Shown piece after piece: positions 36,413-47,046 of a stretch of 64,000 nt of DNA. Below the pieces are notes generated by a model. That model ran no database searches and was not told the DNA's origin. It was given only the letters and a program-made list of their open reading frames with translations. This DNA is from an uncultured Alphaproteobacteria bacterium (GTDB lineage: Bacteria > Pseudomonadota > Alphaproteobacteria > HIMB59 > GCA-002718135), in the NCBI GenBank assembly GCA_902621725.1, contig CACNND010000002.1:64049-128048 (forward strand), given 5' to 3'. The position numbers were made by a program, and so were the translations under genes. Numbering within the stretch: position 1 is the first letter of the stretch; each line of letters starts with the position of its first letter.

Positions 36413-38932
36413 GTGTCATCGAGATACAATCATAAAATAGTAGAAGAGAAGTGGCAAAATCTTTGGTCTAAAAATAATTTATTTTCAGTAGAAACAAACA
36501 CGAAAAAGAAAAAATATTATGTATTAGAGATGTTTCCTTATCCTTCGGGAAAAATACATATGGGTCACGTTCGAAATTATACCCTTGGTGATGTTGTAGC
36601 AAGATATAAAAAAATGAATGGATATAACGTTATGCATCCAATGGGCTGGGATGCTTTCGGTTTGCCAGCTGAAAATGCAGCAATGACTGAAAAGAAACAC
36701 CCTGAAAAATGGACTTATCAAAATATAAAAACTATGAAAGATCAACTATTAAAAATGGGTTTGTCGCTAGATTGGAAAAGAGAGATAGCAACATGCCATC
36801 CCGAATACTACAAACATGAACAAAAGTTTTTTATCGATATGTTTAAGGCCGGTCTTGCATATAAAAAAGAATCTGAGGTAAATTGGGACCCAGTGGATAA
36901 AACTGTTTTAGCAAATGAACAAGTTATAGATGGAAAGGGTTGGAGATCTGGAGCAGAAGTAGAAAAGAAAAAGCTATCACAATGGTTTCTTAAAATAAGT
37001 AAGTATTCAGAAGAGCTTTTAAAAGATTTAGACAAATTAGACCAATGGCCTAACAAGGTTAAAATCATGCAATCAAACTGGATTGGTAAATCTATTGGTG
37101 CTGAAATTAACTTTAATCTTACAGACAAAGATCAGTATATAAAAATTTTCACAACACGTCCTGACACAATTTTCGGGGCAACGTTTATTGCTTTATCAAC
37201 AAATCACCCGGTTTCAGAAGAGTTAGCTAAAACCAATAAACAGGCAAATGCTTTTATTAAAGATTGTATGAAAGAAAACTCAGATAAAGTAAAAATGGGT
37301 TTTAATACGGGCCTATTTGTTAATCATCCGTTTATAGACGGCAAAAAACTGCCTGTATATATAGCTAATTTTGTTTTAACTGAGTACGGTTTAGGGGCAA
37401 TTTACGGTTGTCCTGCCCATGACCAAAGAGATTTTGATTTTGCAAAAAAATATGGTTTAGAAATAATAACAGTCGTAAAACCAAAAGAAAATAATGATGA
37501 AAATTTTTCTGTAAAAAATGAAGCTTATGAGGGTGATGGTATTATTATTAACTCTGATTTTTTAAATGACCTATATATAGATGAAGCAAAGGTTAAAATA
37601 ATAGAGTCAATTACAAAAAAGAAAATTGGTTATAAAAAAACAAATTATAAATTAAGAGATTGGGGCATATCAAGGCAGCGGTTTTGGGGTTGTCCAATTC
37701 CCATTATTTATAGAGAAGATGGGGAAATTCTACCTGTTGAAGAAGAACAATTACCAATAAAACTACCTAATGAAAAATTTAGTGAAAAAAACACTACTTT
37801 AAAAAATATTGAAGGATGGAGCGAGACAACATGTTCAAAAACTGGAATGAAGGCTGTAAGAGAGACAGATACCTTTGATACTTTTTTTGAGTCTTCTTGG
37901 TATTACTTTAGATATTGTAATGCTAGGCTCAACACACCATTTGATAAAGAAGATATTTCATATTGGTTACCAGTAGATCAATACATAGGCGGTATAGAAC
38001 ACGCAATCCTTCATTTGTTGTATTCAAGATTTTTTACAAAGGCTTTAAGAGATTTGGGTTATTTTAAATTAGATGAACCATTTAAAGGTTTGTTTACTCA
38101 AGGAATGGTGACCCATCAGACATTTCAAAATGAAAAAAAGGAATGGGTAGAGCCAAAAGAAGTTAAAGAACTTGATGGTGTTTTTTATGATAGGAACAAC
38201 AATAATGTTAAGGTTGGTAAAATTGAAAAAATGAGTAAATCAAAAAAAAATGTAATAGACCCTAATGACATAATTAATTCTTATGGTGCTGACACGGCTA
38301 GATGGTTTATGTTATCAGATAGCCCCCCAGAGAGAGACTTACAGTGGACTGAAAAGGGAATAATTGCTTCTTATAAATTTATAAATAAATTGTGGGATTT
38401 TGTAGAAAAACAAAAAAACTATTCAAACCCTAAACCTGATAACACACAATCAAAAAAAGTGTGTAATGAATTAAAAATAATAATTAATAATGTTTCATCA
38501 TTTATTGAAAAATTTCAATTTAATAAATCTGTAGCTAAAATTTATGAGTTTACAAATATTTTAAATAACGCGATATTAAACAAAAATATAAATAAAGATG
38601 ATTTAAAATGGGCTATTCAAAAATTAGCATTGATTTTACAACCGTTTGTTCCTCATATAAGTGAAGAAATTTGGTTAGCAACTAATCAAAAAGGTTTTTG
38701 TGTTAATCAAATATGGCCTGTAGAACAAGTTTCTCAAAAAGATATTAGTGTTAAAATAGCAATACAAATAAATGGGAAAACTAGAGATATTTTAGAGTTA
38801 AAAGAAAATATAGATAAAAAAGAAATCGTAGAATTGGCACTGGGTAATAAAAAAATTAATAAATATTTAAAAAATAAAGATATTATAAAGGAAATTTATG
38901 TTCCAGGAAAGATACTTAACTTGGTAGTTTGA
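36413..38932 (+). CDS. leuS: Leucyl-tRNA synthetase
   Basis: Class I synthetase of 839 residues charging tRNA-Leu. The HIGH-type motif is [15 protein letters not shown] near residue 42-56, the editing domain spans about 220-410 ([12 protein letters not shown]), and KMSKSKKN is near 609. The GTG at 36413 is the start giving the normal MSSRYNHK beginning; no good ATG is near. It overlaps lptE by one base, and the leuS-lptE-holA-parB order is a known alphaproteobacterial arrangement. Confidence 0.97.
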   Translation: MSSRYNHKIVEEKWQNLWSKNNLFSVETNTKKKKYYVLEMFPYPSGKIHMGHVRNYTLGDVVARYKKMNGYNVMHPMGWDAFGLPAENAAMTEKKHPEKWTYQNIKTMKDQLLKMGLSLDWKREIATCHPEYYKHEQKFFIDMFKAGLAYKKESEVNWDPVDKTVLANEQVIDGKGWRSGAEVEKKKLSQWFLKISKYSEELLKDLDKLDQWPNKVKIMQSNWIGKSIGAEINFNLTDKDQYIKIFTTRPDTIFGATFIALSTNHPVSEELAKTNKQANAFIKDCMKENSDKVKMGFNTGLFVNHPFIDGKKLPVYIANFVLTEYGLGAIYGCPAHDQRDFDFAKKYGLEIITVVKPKENNDENFSVKNEAYEGDGIIINSDFLNDLYIDEAKVKIIESITKKKIGYKKTNYKLRDWGISRQRFWGCPIPIIYREDGEILPVEEEQLPIKLPNEKFSEKNTTLKNIEGWSETTCSKTGMKAVRETDTFDTFFESSWYYFRYCNARLNTPFDKEDISYWLPVDQYIGGIEHAILHLLYSRFFTKALRDLGYFKLDEPFKGLFTQGMVTHQTFQNEKKEWVEPKEVKELDGVFYDRNNNNVKVGKIEKMSKSKKNVIDPNDIINSYGADTARWFMLSDSPPERDLQWTEKGIIASYKFINKLWDFVEKQKNYSNPKPDNTQSKKVCNELKIIINNVSSFIEKFQFNKSVAKIYEFTNILNNAILNKNINKDDLKWAIQKLALILQPFVPHISEEIWLATNQKGFCVNQIWPVEQVSQKDISVKIAIQINGKTRDILELKENIDKKEIVELALGNKKINKYLKNKDIIKEIYVPGKILNLVV

Positions 38933-39429
38933 TGTTCAGAAAAATCTTATTTTTAAAATTAATATTACTTCTACATTCCTGCAACAACATTGATTTTGTT
39001 TATAACGATACGAAAGAAACAAACCCTCTCTACAATAAGACAATTTTTCAATTCACAGGAGATGAATTACCAATGTTAAAAACAAACGCTTATAGTTATT
39101 TAGGAAATGCCGAATTATCTATTTATGAATTAGTTATAGATGTGTCAGATAAAAAAACTAAGCGCTCAGTACTAGACAACCAAGTTGTTGATATTTATGA
39201 TCATGAAATTTCATATAAATTTAGTTTATATAATATCGAAGAGAGGTGTGTCTTATCAAATATAGGTATAAGCTCAAGCTTTACGTATACACCAAAATCT
39301 GGGGGTTTGAATTTTGCTTCAGATGAAAATTTGGTTAGACTTTATGATTTGTCATCTAACGAAACATTTCAGCAATTAATTAATTTAAGTAATGAAGCAG
39401 ATAAACTAGAGTGTTTAAATGAGGGTTAG
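38932..39429 (+). CDS. lptE: LPS-assembly lipoprotein LptE-like
   Basis: The ~165-residue protein begins with a lipoprotein signal peptide ending LLHSC and a beta-rich domain. In Alphaproteobacteria the gene between leuS and holA encodes LptE, which plugs LptD in the outer membrane during LPS export. Sequence similarity alone would be weak; the assignment leans on position and signal type. The ATG at 38932 is preferred to the overlapping TTG at 38929. It overlaps holA by 11 bases. Confidence 0.75.
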   Translation: MFRKILFLKLILLLHSCNNIDFVYNDTKETNPLYNKTIFQFTGDELPMLKTNAYSYLGNAELSIYELVIDVSDKKTKRSVLDNQVVDIYDHEISYKFSLYNIEERCVLSNIGISSSFTYTPKSGGLNFASDENLVRLYDLSSNETFQQLINLSNEADKLECLNEG

Positions 39430-40357
39430 CCCTATTTCTATTTTATCTGATCGTATTAAAATTGCACAAAATAGCATATTTTTTCTATCAGGAAATGAAA
39501 TTACGCTTATCGAGAAAATTAAAATGTCTATTATAGACTATTTTAAAAATAAAGGCTCATTTGCTATTAATAAAATAAAGAACATCGAAGAATGTCAATT
39601 TGAGAAAAGTCTTTTTGAGAAAAATAACATTTATATAATCAATGATGTTAGGGGTTTAAGTGAAAGCAAAATTGAAGATTTGATAAACAGTAATGAAATT
39701 TTTATATTTATAAATGAGAACAGCCCTAAAATAAAAACAATAAAAAACATATTTATAAAAAGAAAAGATACATGGATGGTTGATTGTTATGAGCTTTCTA
39801 AAGAAGATAAACAAGAATTGTTAAAAATATATTTGACTAAAAATAAAATTTCAACAGAAAATGAAACATATTGGGAATTAGTTGAAAGCCTTGCTGATAA
39901 ATATTTTTTCTTTGAAAAAGAATTAGATAAATTAGAATGTTTTTCAAATAACATAATAAATACAGAACAAATTAAAACTATTGTTTCAAAAAAAATTGGC
40001 GGAGTTAATGATATTTTTTTTGAAGTTTTAAAAAATAACAGCAAAATTACTGAAATATATAATAACAAAGTTACTAACTCAGCTGAGCTAAATGAGTTTT
40101 TTTATTCATTTAAAAGGTTTTGTTTTTTAATAATTGACAGTGAAAATGAAAATGATTTTAAAGCTGGTATTCCTAAATATTTATTTAAACAAAGGTCTTT
40201 TATGATAAGTTTATTTAATAGGTTTAATAATAAAAAGAAGACCTTGTTATTAAATTTATTACACAAAACCGAAAGAAGTATTAGATCTGAAGAAAAACTG
40301 TCTATAATTATTGGTTTAAGATTTTTAATAAATTTTAAAAGGCTGGTTACTTCTTAA
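39419..40357 (+). CDS. holA: DNA polymerase III delta subunit
   Basis: HolA opens the sliding clamp within the clamp-loader complex. The 312-residue protein is strongly diverged, but shows the N-terminal FFLSGNEITLIEKIKMSI, the central WMVDCYELSKEDKQELL and a helical collar at the C-terminus. Position after lptE and before convergent parB supports it. Its stop overlaps parB's end by 11 bases. Confidence 0.85.
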   Translation: MRVSPISILSDRIKIAQNSIFFLSGNEITLIEKIKMSIIDYFKNKGSFAINKIKNIEECQFEKSLFEKNNIYIINDVRGLSESKIEDLINSNEIFIFINENSPKIKTIKNIFIKRKDTWMVDCYELSKEDKQELLKIYLTKNKISTENETYWELVESLADKYFFFEKELDKLECFSNNIINTEQIKTIVSKKIGGVNDIFFEVLKNNSKITEIYNNKVTNSAELNEFFYSFKRFCFLIIDSENENDFKAGIPKYLFKQRSFMISLFNRFNNKKKTLLLNLLHKTERSIRSEEKLSIIIGLRFLINFKRLVTS

Positions 40358-41186
40358 GTCTTTTCATTAGTTCATCTAATTGGTTTAAATCAGAATAAAA
40401 CAAAGTTAAAGATCCTGATGACCCATTCTCGTTAAATTGTATTGATGTTTTTAAACCAATTTTATCTGACAGCTCTCTTTCTAAATCAACTATATTGGGG
40501 TCTTTCGTGTTATTGTTTTTCCTTGTTTTTTTAAATTTGGATGTTGATCTTTCAACATCCCTAACACTAAGTTTTTTATTAATTATTTCTTTAGCTTTTT
40601 CTAGAGCATTGGGAACACCAATCAAAGCCCTTGCGTGACCCATTGTTATTTCAGTATCAATAACCATTTGTTGTATTTTTTCATCTAAATCTAAAAGTCG
40701 TAAAATATTAGAAATATGGCTTGAACTTTTACCCACTAGCTTAGCAAGACTATCTTTATTAATTTTTTTAATATCAATTAACCCTTTGTAAGCATTAGCT
40801 TCTTCAATAACATTTAGGTCCTCTCTCTGTATATTTTCAATCAGTGCTGCTTCTAGTGTGTTTGTATTATCTAGATCTTTAACTACACAATCTAATTCGT
40901 GTAGCCCAACTAGTTGACAGGCCCTCCATCTTCTTTCGCCTGCAATAATTTGAAACTGTTGATTATCCAAAGCTTTAACAACGATGGGTTGGATGAGGCC
41001 TTGGTTTTTAATTGAAGCAGCTAACTCTTTTAACTCTTCATCTTTAAAATTTTTTCTTGGTTGTGATGGGTTTGGTAGAATTTGAGAAATATTAATTTTT
41101 TTAACCGCTTCATATTGTTCATCTTTAGCAGTTGTTGTTGATAACAGAGCGCCTAGGCCCATTCCTAGTTTATTTTCTTTATTCAT
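40347..41186 (-). CDS. parB: Chromosome-partitioning protein ParB
   Basis: ParB is a CTP-dependent clamp that loads at parS and spreads on DNA. The 279-residue protein has the ParA-contact start LGMGLGALLS, the CTP-binding GERRWRAC motif near residue 80 and ENIQREDLNVIEEA, the helix-turn-helix around 140-170 (SLAKLVGKSSSHISNILRLL) and a C-terminal dimer domain. It overlaps parA by 8 bases. Two candidate parS sites lie at 44428 and 44619. Confidence 0.96.
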   Translation of the reverse strand: MNKENKLGMGLGALLSTTTAKDEQYEAVKKINISQILPNPSQPRKNFKDEELKELAASIKNQGLIQPIVVKALDNQQFQIIAGERRWRACQLVGLHELDCVVKDLDNTNTLEAALIENIQREDLNVIEEANAYKGLIDIKKINKDSLAKLVGKSSSHISNILRLLDLDEKIQQMVIDTEITMGHARALIGVPNALEKAKEIINKKLSVRDVERSTSKFKKTRKNNNTKDPNIVDLERELSDKIGLKTSIQFNENGSSGSLTLFYSDLNQLDELMKRLKK

Positions 41187-41952
41187 AGTTTTTATTTTGA
41201 TTTAAAATGACTTCTTTTGCAAGCTCAATATAAGCCAAGGAGCCTGCGGCTTGTGTATCATATAACAATGCTGGTTTTCCATGACTAGGGGCTTCTGATA
41301 TTTTCACATTTCTAGGAATGGTGGTTTTATAAACTTGATCACCAAAGTGTTGTCTGACATCTTCCTCAACTAATGAGCTTAAAGAATTTCTTTTATCAAG
41401 CATTGTAAGTAATATACCTTCAATTTTTAAATCTTTATTAAAATTTTGCTGAATTAGTTTTATTGTTTGCATTAATGCAGAAAGCCCCTCAAGTGCAAAA
41501 AATTCAGATTGAAGGGGAATAAGAGTGGTGTCAGAAGCAACCAGTGAATTAATTGTCAGTAAACCAAGTGCTGGGGGGCAGTCTATAAAAATAAAGTCAA
41601 AATCATTTATTTCAGCAAATATTGATTTCAAAATAAACTCTCTGTTTTCAAAATTTGTCAACTCCACCTCTGCTGCAGCTAGATCAGTATTTGCACCAAT
41701 AATTTTTAGGCCTGGAATTAGTGTTTCCTTTATACCCTCTGTTAAAAGTTTTTTTTCGTGAATCATTTCATAAATTGATGGTTTTCTTTCATTATAAGCA
41801 ATGCCCAGTCCTGTGCTTGCATTTCCTTGTGGATCTGCGTCAACGATTAGCACATTTTTTTTCACAGCGGCTAATGAAGTTGCTAAATTTATTGTGGTTG
41901 TAGTTTTACCAACACCACCTTTTTGATTCGAAATAGAAATGATTTTTTTCAC
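41179..41952 (-). CDS. parA: Chromosome-partitioning ATPase ParA
   Basis: A 257-residue ParA/Soj ATPase that moves ParB-parS complexes. The deviant Walker A KGGVGKTTTTINLA lies at 11-24, Walker A' VDADPQGNASTGLG near 38-51, and Walker B FIFIDCPPALG near 120-130. It overlaps rsmG by 4 bases and parB by 8. It is in the usual origin-proximal rsmG-parA-parB unit. Confidence 0.97.
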   Translation of the reverse strand: MKKIISISNQKGGVGKTTTTINLATSLAAVKKNVLIVDADPQGNASTGLGIAYNERKPSIYEMIHEKKLLTEGIKETLIPGLKIIGANTDLAAAEVELTNFENREFILKSIFAEINDFDFIFIDCPPALGLLTINSLVASDTTLIPLQSEFFALEGLSALMQTIKLIQQNFNKDLKIEGILLTMLDKRNSLSSLVEEDVRQHFGDQVYKTTIPRNVKISEAPSHGKPALLYDTQAAGSLAYIELAKEVILNQNKNYE

Positions 41953-42554
41953 AATTTTTTATATTTACTTATTTTTAACACAAAACCATCACCCTCACTT
42001 TTGCTCGGATATAGATCATAAACAAAGTTAAAGGATTTTTTAGCATCATCAATTTCTTTCTTAACATTTCTTCCTTTAAGAAAAAGTAATGATGTATTTT
42101 TTTTTGTAAAAAAACGTGAATAATCCAATAATTTTATTAATGGGGCAAAAGCTCTGCAAATAATAAAGTCAAATTTTTGATTTTTGATTTTTTCAATCCT
42201 TGTACAAATAGTTTTAATTTCAAGACCTTGCTCGTTGGCAAAATCTTTAATAAAGTTAATTTTTTTCATCTTTGAGTCTATCAATAATATATTTGTATAA
42301 CCAAAAATATACAAAATTAATCCGGGCAAGCCTGCACCGGTTCCAAAATCTATTATTGATGAAGTCCTTTTCAAAATAAATTTAGACAGCTGTAATGAGT
42401 CATTAACATGCCTATCCCAAGCAACATTAATTGTAGATGGGCCTACTAGGTTATGTATTTTATTGTTATCTTTTAGTTTTTTTAAGTAGTTATCAATTAA
42501 ATCAACTTGTGTTTTGTTGAGATTATAATTCTTAATTAAAGTATTTTTATCCAA
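41949..42554 (-). CDS. rsmG: 16S rRNA m7G527 methyltransferase RsmG (GidB)
   Basis: The 201-residue SAM-dependent enzyme methylates G527 of 16S rRNA. INVAWDRHVNDSLQL and SIIDFGTGAGLPGLIL (about 68-83) are the diagnostic motifs, followed by LIDSKMKKINFIKDF and FDFIICRAFAPL. The start is a TTG at 42554, just after the mnmG stop; no ATG is available in frame nearby. It is coupled to parA. Confidence 0.95.
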   Translation of the reverse strand: MDKNTLIKNYNLNKTQVDLIDNYLKKLKDNNKIHNLVGPSTINVAWDRHVNDSLQLSKFILKRTSSIIDFGTGAGLPGLILYIFGYTNILLIDSKMKKINFIKDFANEQGLEIKTICTRIEKIKNQKFDFIICRAFAPLIKLLDYSRFFTKKNTSLLFLKGRNVKKEIDDAKKSFNFVYDLYPSKSEGDGFVLKISKYKKL

Positions 42555-42555
42555 A

Positions 42556-44421
42556 CTATGCTGCTTTTTTGTTTTTGTTTTTTTTAATATATCTAAGTAA
42601 AGCTATAATAGCAGCTGGTGTTACACCTGATATCCTTGAAGCTGCTCCAAGTGTTGGGGGTTTTATTTTTGATAATTTTTCAACTATCTCATTAGACAGG
42701 CTCCCAACTAATTTATAATTGGTTGATTTAGGAATTTTTAAATTTTCTTCTCTTTCAAAATCTTCTATATCCATCCTTTGTCTATCAAGATAACCTGCAT
42801 ACCTAGCTTCAATTTCTATTTGTTCAATTACATCATCTGCTAAATTATTTAGTTCTGGAAGAATTTTTTTGAGCTTAGGAGTTGTAATATTAGAAAATGA
42901 TAAGAGATCTATAATGTTTCTTTTCTTTCCATCTCTGTTTATTTTTATCCCTTTTTTTAGAAGCGCATCTGGTGAGAACTTCTGGTCTTTTACAAACCTA
43001 AAGCCTTCTTTTATTCTTCTGGATTTTTTTTCAAACATTCTTTGCCTATCTATATCAACACAACCTATATCAATTCCTAGGGGGGTAAGTCTTAAATCTG
43101 CATTATCGGCCCGAAGTAAAAGTCTGTATTCAGACCTTGAAGTAAACATTCTATATGGCTCTTTAGTTCCTTTTGTAACTAAATCATCTATCAAAACACC
43201 TATATATCCCGACGATCTAGGTATTATAAATTCTTTATTAGATGTTGTTTTAAGTGATGCATTTATCCCAGCCATTATACCTTGTGCAGCCGCTTCTTCG
43301 TATCCAGTTGTTCCATTAATTTGTCCTGCAAAAAATAAATTTTTAATTTTTTTTGTTTCAAGTGTGTGTGTTAGTTCTTGTGGGTCAACAAAATCATATT
43401 CAATTGCATAAGCAGGTTGTGTAATTGTAACATTCTCTAAACCTTTAATCGTTTTAACAAATTGCTCTTGAATTTCAGTTGGAAGTGAAGAAGATATTCC
43501 ATTAGGATATATTAAATCGCTATCTAATCCTTCTGGCTCAAGAAATATCTGATGTGATGACTTACTTTTGAATTTATGAATTTTATCTTCAATAGATGGG
43601 CAATACCTAGCTCCCATTGATTGTGCTTCTCCCGAATACATTGGTGATAGGTTTAAGTTCTTAGCGATTATTTCATGAGTATTTTTATTAGTATGAGTAA
43701 TAAAACAAGATATTTGAGGAATGTGGATATCTCTGTTGATAAAAGAAAATGGAATGAGCTTTTTATCTGGGTGTTGTTCATCTAAGTCATTGAAATTTAT
43801 AGTTTTTTTAAGTAATCTTGGGGGTGTTCCTGTTTTCAATCTGCCTATTGAAAACTTTAGATCTTTAAGCCTTCTTGCAAGCTTTATTGAGGGCTTATCT
43901 CCAACTCTTCCTGCTTCTTGTTTTTCTGAACCAATTCTTATTAGCCCTTGTAAAAAAGTTCCTGTTGTTAAAACTACAGATTCAGAGGATATTTTTTTAT
44001 TATCCCCTAAAACAACTCCCATTACCTGATTATTTGAAACAACCAAGTCCTCTACTGATCCTTCGATAATTTGAAGGTTTTTTTGGTCAGATACGATCTC
44101 ATTTATAGCATTTTTATATAAAATTCGGTCTGTTTGAGCCCTTGGGCCCCTTACAGCAGCACCTCTACTAGAATTTAACATTCTAAATTGTATACAGGAT
44201 CTGTCTGTAGCTTTGGCCATTATTCCATCTAGAGCATCTATTTCTTTTACAAGATGCCCTTTTCCAAGGCCCCCAATTGCAGGATTACAAGACATTTCTC
44301 CTATTTTATCTATTTTATGGGTAATTAAAGCTGTTTTTGATCCAGTTCTTGCAGATGAGCATGCTGCTTCTACGCCTGCATGCCCACCACCAATTACAAT
44401 TACATCAAATTTATTGTTCAT
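42556..44421 (-). CDS. mnmG: tRNA U34 carboxymethylaminomethylation enzyme MnmG (GidA)
   Basis: MnmG works with MnmE to modify the wobble uridine of several tRNAs. FAD motif [21 protein letters not shown] is at the N-terminus, with [22 protein letters not shown] and [11 protein letters not shown]-type motifs following. From the ATG at 44421 the protein has about 621 residues, normal; a GTG 12 bases upstream would run into the parS-like palindrome. It lies between mnmE and rsmG. Confidence 0.96.
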   Translation of the reverse strand: MNNKFDVIVIGGGHAGVEAACSSARTGSKTALITHKIDKIGEMSCNPAIGGLGKGHLVKEIDALDGIMAKATDRSCIQFRMLNSSRGAAVRGPRAQTDRILYKNAINEIVSDQKNLQIIEGSVEDLVVSNNQVMGVVLGDNKKISSESVVLTTGTFLQGLIRIGSEKQEAGRVGDKPSIKLARRLKDLKFSIGRLKTGTPPRLLKKTINFNDLDEQHPDKKLIPFSFINRDIHIPQISCFITHTNKNTHEIIAKNLNLSPMYSGEAQSMGARYCPSIEDKIHKFKSKSSHQIFLEPEGLDSDLIYPNGISSSLPTEIQEQFVKTIKGLENVTITQPAYAIEYDFVDPQELTHTLETKKIKNLFFAGQINGTTGYEEAAAQGIMAGINASLKTTSNKEFIIPRSSGYIGVLIDDLVTKGTKEPYRMFTSRSEYRLLLRADNADLRLTPLGIDIGCVDIDRQRMFEKKSRRIKEGFRFVKDQKFSPDALLKKGIKINRDGKKRNIIDLLSFSNITTPKLKKILPELNNLADDVIEQIEIEARYAGYLDRQRMDIEDFEREENLKIPKSTNYKLVGSLSNEIVEKLSKIKPPTLGAASRISGVTPAAIIALLRYIKKNKNKKAA

Positions 44422-44427
44422 GTCTCT

Positions 44428-44439
44428 TTTCACGTGAAA
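44428..44439. promoter_or_regulatory. parS-like palindrome 1
   Basis: TTTCACGTGAAA is a perfect 12-bp palindrome identical to the core of the widespread bacterial parS site (consensus core TTTCACGTGAAA). It falls in the 18-base gap between mnmE and mnmG, about 2.5 kb from parA and 2.6 kb from the candidate origin. Flanking bases depart from the full 16-mer at two positions on each side. Confidence 0.8.
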
Positions 44440-45726
44440 TTACTTACCAATACAAAAATCACTAAATATTATATCTAAAATTTTCTCAATATCAAATTTT
44501 TGATTAATTCCATCAATATACATAATTGATCTTCTAACATTTTCAGCAGCAATATCTATTTCTTTTAAATCTAGTTTTTTAAGTAATGTAAGGGATTTTT
44601 TTAGGCTTTCCATATGTCTTTCACGTGAAAAGACTGGTCCAGAAATTGGTTTTTTCTTTAATTTTAAAGATATGGTTTTAATAAGACGCTCAATTCCATA
44701 ACCAGATACTGATGAAATACTATATACCCCATTAATTTTCTTTTTATTTGTATCATATTTTGATTTAACAAATATTTTTGATTTGATTTTATTATAGTTT
44801 TTCTTTTCATTATTTTTAAGAAAAACTATATTTAAATCAGACTTTTGAGCGCTCTCTAAGGATCTTTCTATACCTATTTTTTCAATTAAGTTCTTATATT
44901 TTCTTATTCCAGCTGTATCAATAAATGTGTATTTATCTCCTTGTATATCTAGCGTGGAGCTTACTAAATCTGTTGTGGTTCCTGGTATGTTAGTAACTAT
45001 AGAAACCTCCTTGTTATTAATATAATTAATAAAGGAAGATTTTCCTGTATTTGGTTTTCCAATAATAGTTATTTTAAAACCGTTATGTATTTGTTTAGAT
45101 AAAGTTGATCTTTCGATAATATTTTCAATTTGTTTATATATGTTCTTATTTTGTTCTCTTATGTTTTTATATATTTCTTTAGGAAGGTCTTCATCAGCAA
45201 AATCAATTATGGCCTCTATATCTGCTAGAAGTTTTTTTTGTTTATTTGATATTTCATTAACTAATTTATCTAAATTTCCACCTAAATTACCAATGGCTGT
45301 CTTTCTTTGATTTTCAGTTTCTGCATTAACTAAATCATTAATTGTTTCAGCTTCTAAAACACTAAGCTTATCATTCATTAGAGCCCTTTTGGTAAACTCC
45401 CCAGGCTCAGCAAGTCTGATCTGTTTTTTTAATAGTGTTTTGGTTATTTTGTTAATTATTGAAATGCTTCCATGACAAGATATTTCCACCATATCCTCTC
45501 CTGTATAGCTTTTTGGTGATTTAAAAAAAGTTGTTAGTGTCTGATCTACAACGCTCTTACCATCTAATAAATTGTTTAATGTAGCAAAGTTTGTTTTAAA
45601 TTTTTTTTTAGAAGATATTGATTTAATTATTGTGTGAGAATCTTTTCCCGAAACCCTAAAAACAGCTATACCTGATTTACCTCTTTGTGTAGCAAGAGCA
45701 AAAATTGTCTCTTTGGAAGCTTTCAT
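44440..45726 (-). CDS. mnmE: tRNA modification GTPase MnmE (TrmE)
   Basis: MnmE pairs with MnmG in U34 modification. The N-terminal folate-binding domain (IFALATQRGKSGIAVFRVSG) is followed by a helical domain and an inserted G domain with G1 IGKPNTGKSSFIN near 222-234 and G3 DTAG near 268. The chain ends in the functional FCIGK. At 428 residues it is slightly short. A second parS-like palindrome lies inside its 3' part. Confidence 0.96.
   Translation of the reverse strand: MKASKETIFALATQRGKSGIAVFRVSGKDSHTIIKSISSKKKFKTNFATLNNLLDGKSVVDQTLTTFFKSPKSYTGEDMVEISCHGSISIINKITKTLLKKQIRLAEPGEFTKRALMNDKLSVLEAETINDLVNAETENQRKTAIGNLGGNLDKLVNEISNKQKKLLADIEAIIDFADEDLPKEIYKNIREQNKNIYKQIENIIERSTLSKQIHNGFKITIIGKPNTGKSSFINYINNKEVSIVTNIPGTTTDLVSSTLDIQGDKYTFIDTAGIRKYKNLIEKIGIERSLESAQKSDLNIVFLKNNEKKNYNKIKSKIFVKSKYDTNKKKINGVYSISSVSGYGIERLIKTISLKLKKKPISGPVFSRERHMESLKKSLTLLKKLDLKEIDIAAENVRRSIMYIDGINQKFDIEKILDIIFSDFCIGK
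44619..44630. promoter_or_regulatory. parS-like palindrome 2, inside mnmE
   Basis: A second perfect TTTCACGTGAAA lies 191 bases from the first, within the mnmE coding region. Two such cores so close to parAB and the origin are unlikely to be chance in AT-rich DNA that otherwise shows no other copy in this window by eye. It would serve as a second ParB loading site. Confidence 0.75.
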
Positions 45727-45789
45727 TTTTTGGGAATTAAACCCAAGATGATATTAAGTAAATAAGAAAGATTATAAAAAAATTTATAT

Positions 45790-47046
45790 TTATTTAGTTC
45801 CCATGCTTTGGAAGAATTCGTTGTTAGTTTTTGTATTTTTCATTTTATCTAACAAGAACTCCATGGCTTCTGTACTTCCCATTGGGGCTAGTATTTTTCT
45901 TAAAATAAAGATTTTTCCAAGCTCGTCTTTATCAAGCAATAATTCTTCTTTTCTTGTTCCTGACTTACCAATATCAAAAGCTGGGTAGGTTCTTTTTTGG
46001 CTAAGTTTTCTATCTAGGACCATTTCACTATTACCAGTGCCTTTAAATTCTTCGAATATAACTTCATCCATTCTGCTTCCTGTATCTATTAAAGCAGTGG
46101 CAATAATTGTAAGTGATCCGCCTTTTTCTACGTTCCTTGCAGCTCCGAAAAATCTTTTTGGTCTTTGTAATGCATTGGCATCAACACCGCCTGTTAATAC
46201 CTTTCCACTAGATGGAACAACAGTATTATAAGCTCTTCCAAGTCTGGTGATTGAATCAAGTAGGATTACAACATCATGTTTATATTCAACCAGTCTTTTA
46301 GCTTTTTCAATTACCATTTCAGCAACCTGAACGTGGCGTGAAGCAGGTTCATCAAAGGTTGAACTAATTACTTCACCTTTAACTGATCTTTGCATATCAG
46401 TAACTTCTTCTGGTCTTTCATCAATTAACAGAACAATCAGTTTAGCGTCTGGGCTATTAGCAGTTATGGCATTAGCAATTTTTTGCATAATTATTGTTTT
46501 ACCAGTGAAAGGTTGTGCAACAATTAATTGTCTTTGCCCTTTTCCAAGAGGTGCAATAATATCAATTATTCTTTCTGTATTATCCGGCATAGGTTTTTCT
46601 TGTTCAAGTTTGAACCTAGCTTCAGGATACAATGGTGTTAAATCTTCAAAGTTAACCCTGTTCTTAACTAAATCAGTTTCTTGACCATTGATTTTGTTAA
46701 TTTTTGTTATAGCAAAATATCTTTCTCCTTGCTTTGGAGATCTAATTTCACCTTCAACACTATCCCCCGTTCTTAAACTAAATTTTTTAATTTGAGATGG
46801 AGAAATATAGATATCATCCGGTCCTGGAAGGTAATTTGACTCTGAAGACCTTAAAAAACCGAAACCATCTTGCATAATTTCAATAACCCCTAAACCAGTA
46901 ATAATTTCACCTTCTTCAGCAATTGTTTTCAAAATTGCAAACATCAAATCTTGCTTTCTAAGAGAAGAAGGGTTTTCTATACCAAGCTTGTCAGCTTGTT
47001 TTAAAAGCTCTTGAGGTTCTTTTCCTTTTAATTCCTGTAAATTCAT
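45790..47046 (-). CDS. rho: Transcription termination factor Rho
   Basis: Rho is the RNA-dependent helicase that ends transcription. The 418-residue protein has the N-terminal helical part ([14 protein letters not shown]), the cold-shock-like RNA-binding domain (about 50-120) and the ATPase with [18 protein letters not shown] near 170-187 and [13 protein letters not shown] near 260. It is complete and conserved. It lies immediately beside the candidate origin and starts the leftward rho-mnmE-mnmG-rsmG-parAB run. Confidence 0.98.
   Translation of the reverse strand: MNLQELKGKEPQELLKQADKLGIENPSSLRKQDLMFAILKTIAEEGEIITGLGVIEIMQDGFGFLRSSESNYLPGPDDIYISPSQIKKFSLRTGDSVEGEIRSPKQGERYFAITKINKINGQETDLVKNRVNFEDLTPLYPEARFKLEQEKPMPDNTERIIDIIAPLGKGQRQLIVAQPFTGKTIIMQKIANAITANSPDAKLIVLLIDERPEEVTDMQRSVKGEVISSTFDEPASRHVQVAEMVIEKAKRLVEYKHDVVILLDSITRLGRAYNTVVPSSGKVLTGGVDANALQRPKRFFGAARNVEKGGSLTIIATALIDTGSRMDEVIFEEFKGTGNSEMVLDRKLSQKRTYPAFDIGKSGTRKEELLLDKDELGKIFILRKILAPMGSTEAMEFLLDKMKNTKTNNEFFQSMGTK

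Noticed and set aside
42869-43411. A 180-codon rightward open frame opposite mnmG
   Set aside because: It lies fully inside the conserved mnmG gene on the other strand, has a composition typical of a shadow frame and no ribosome site.
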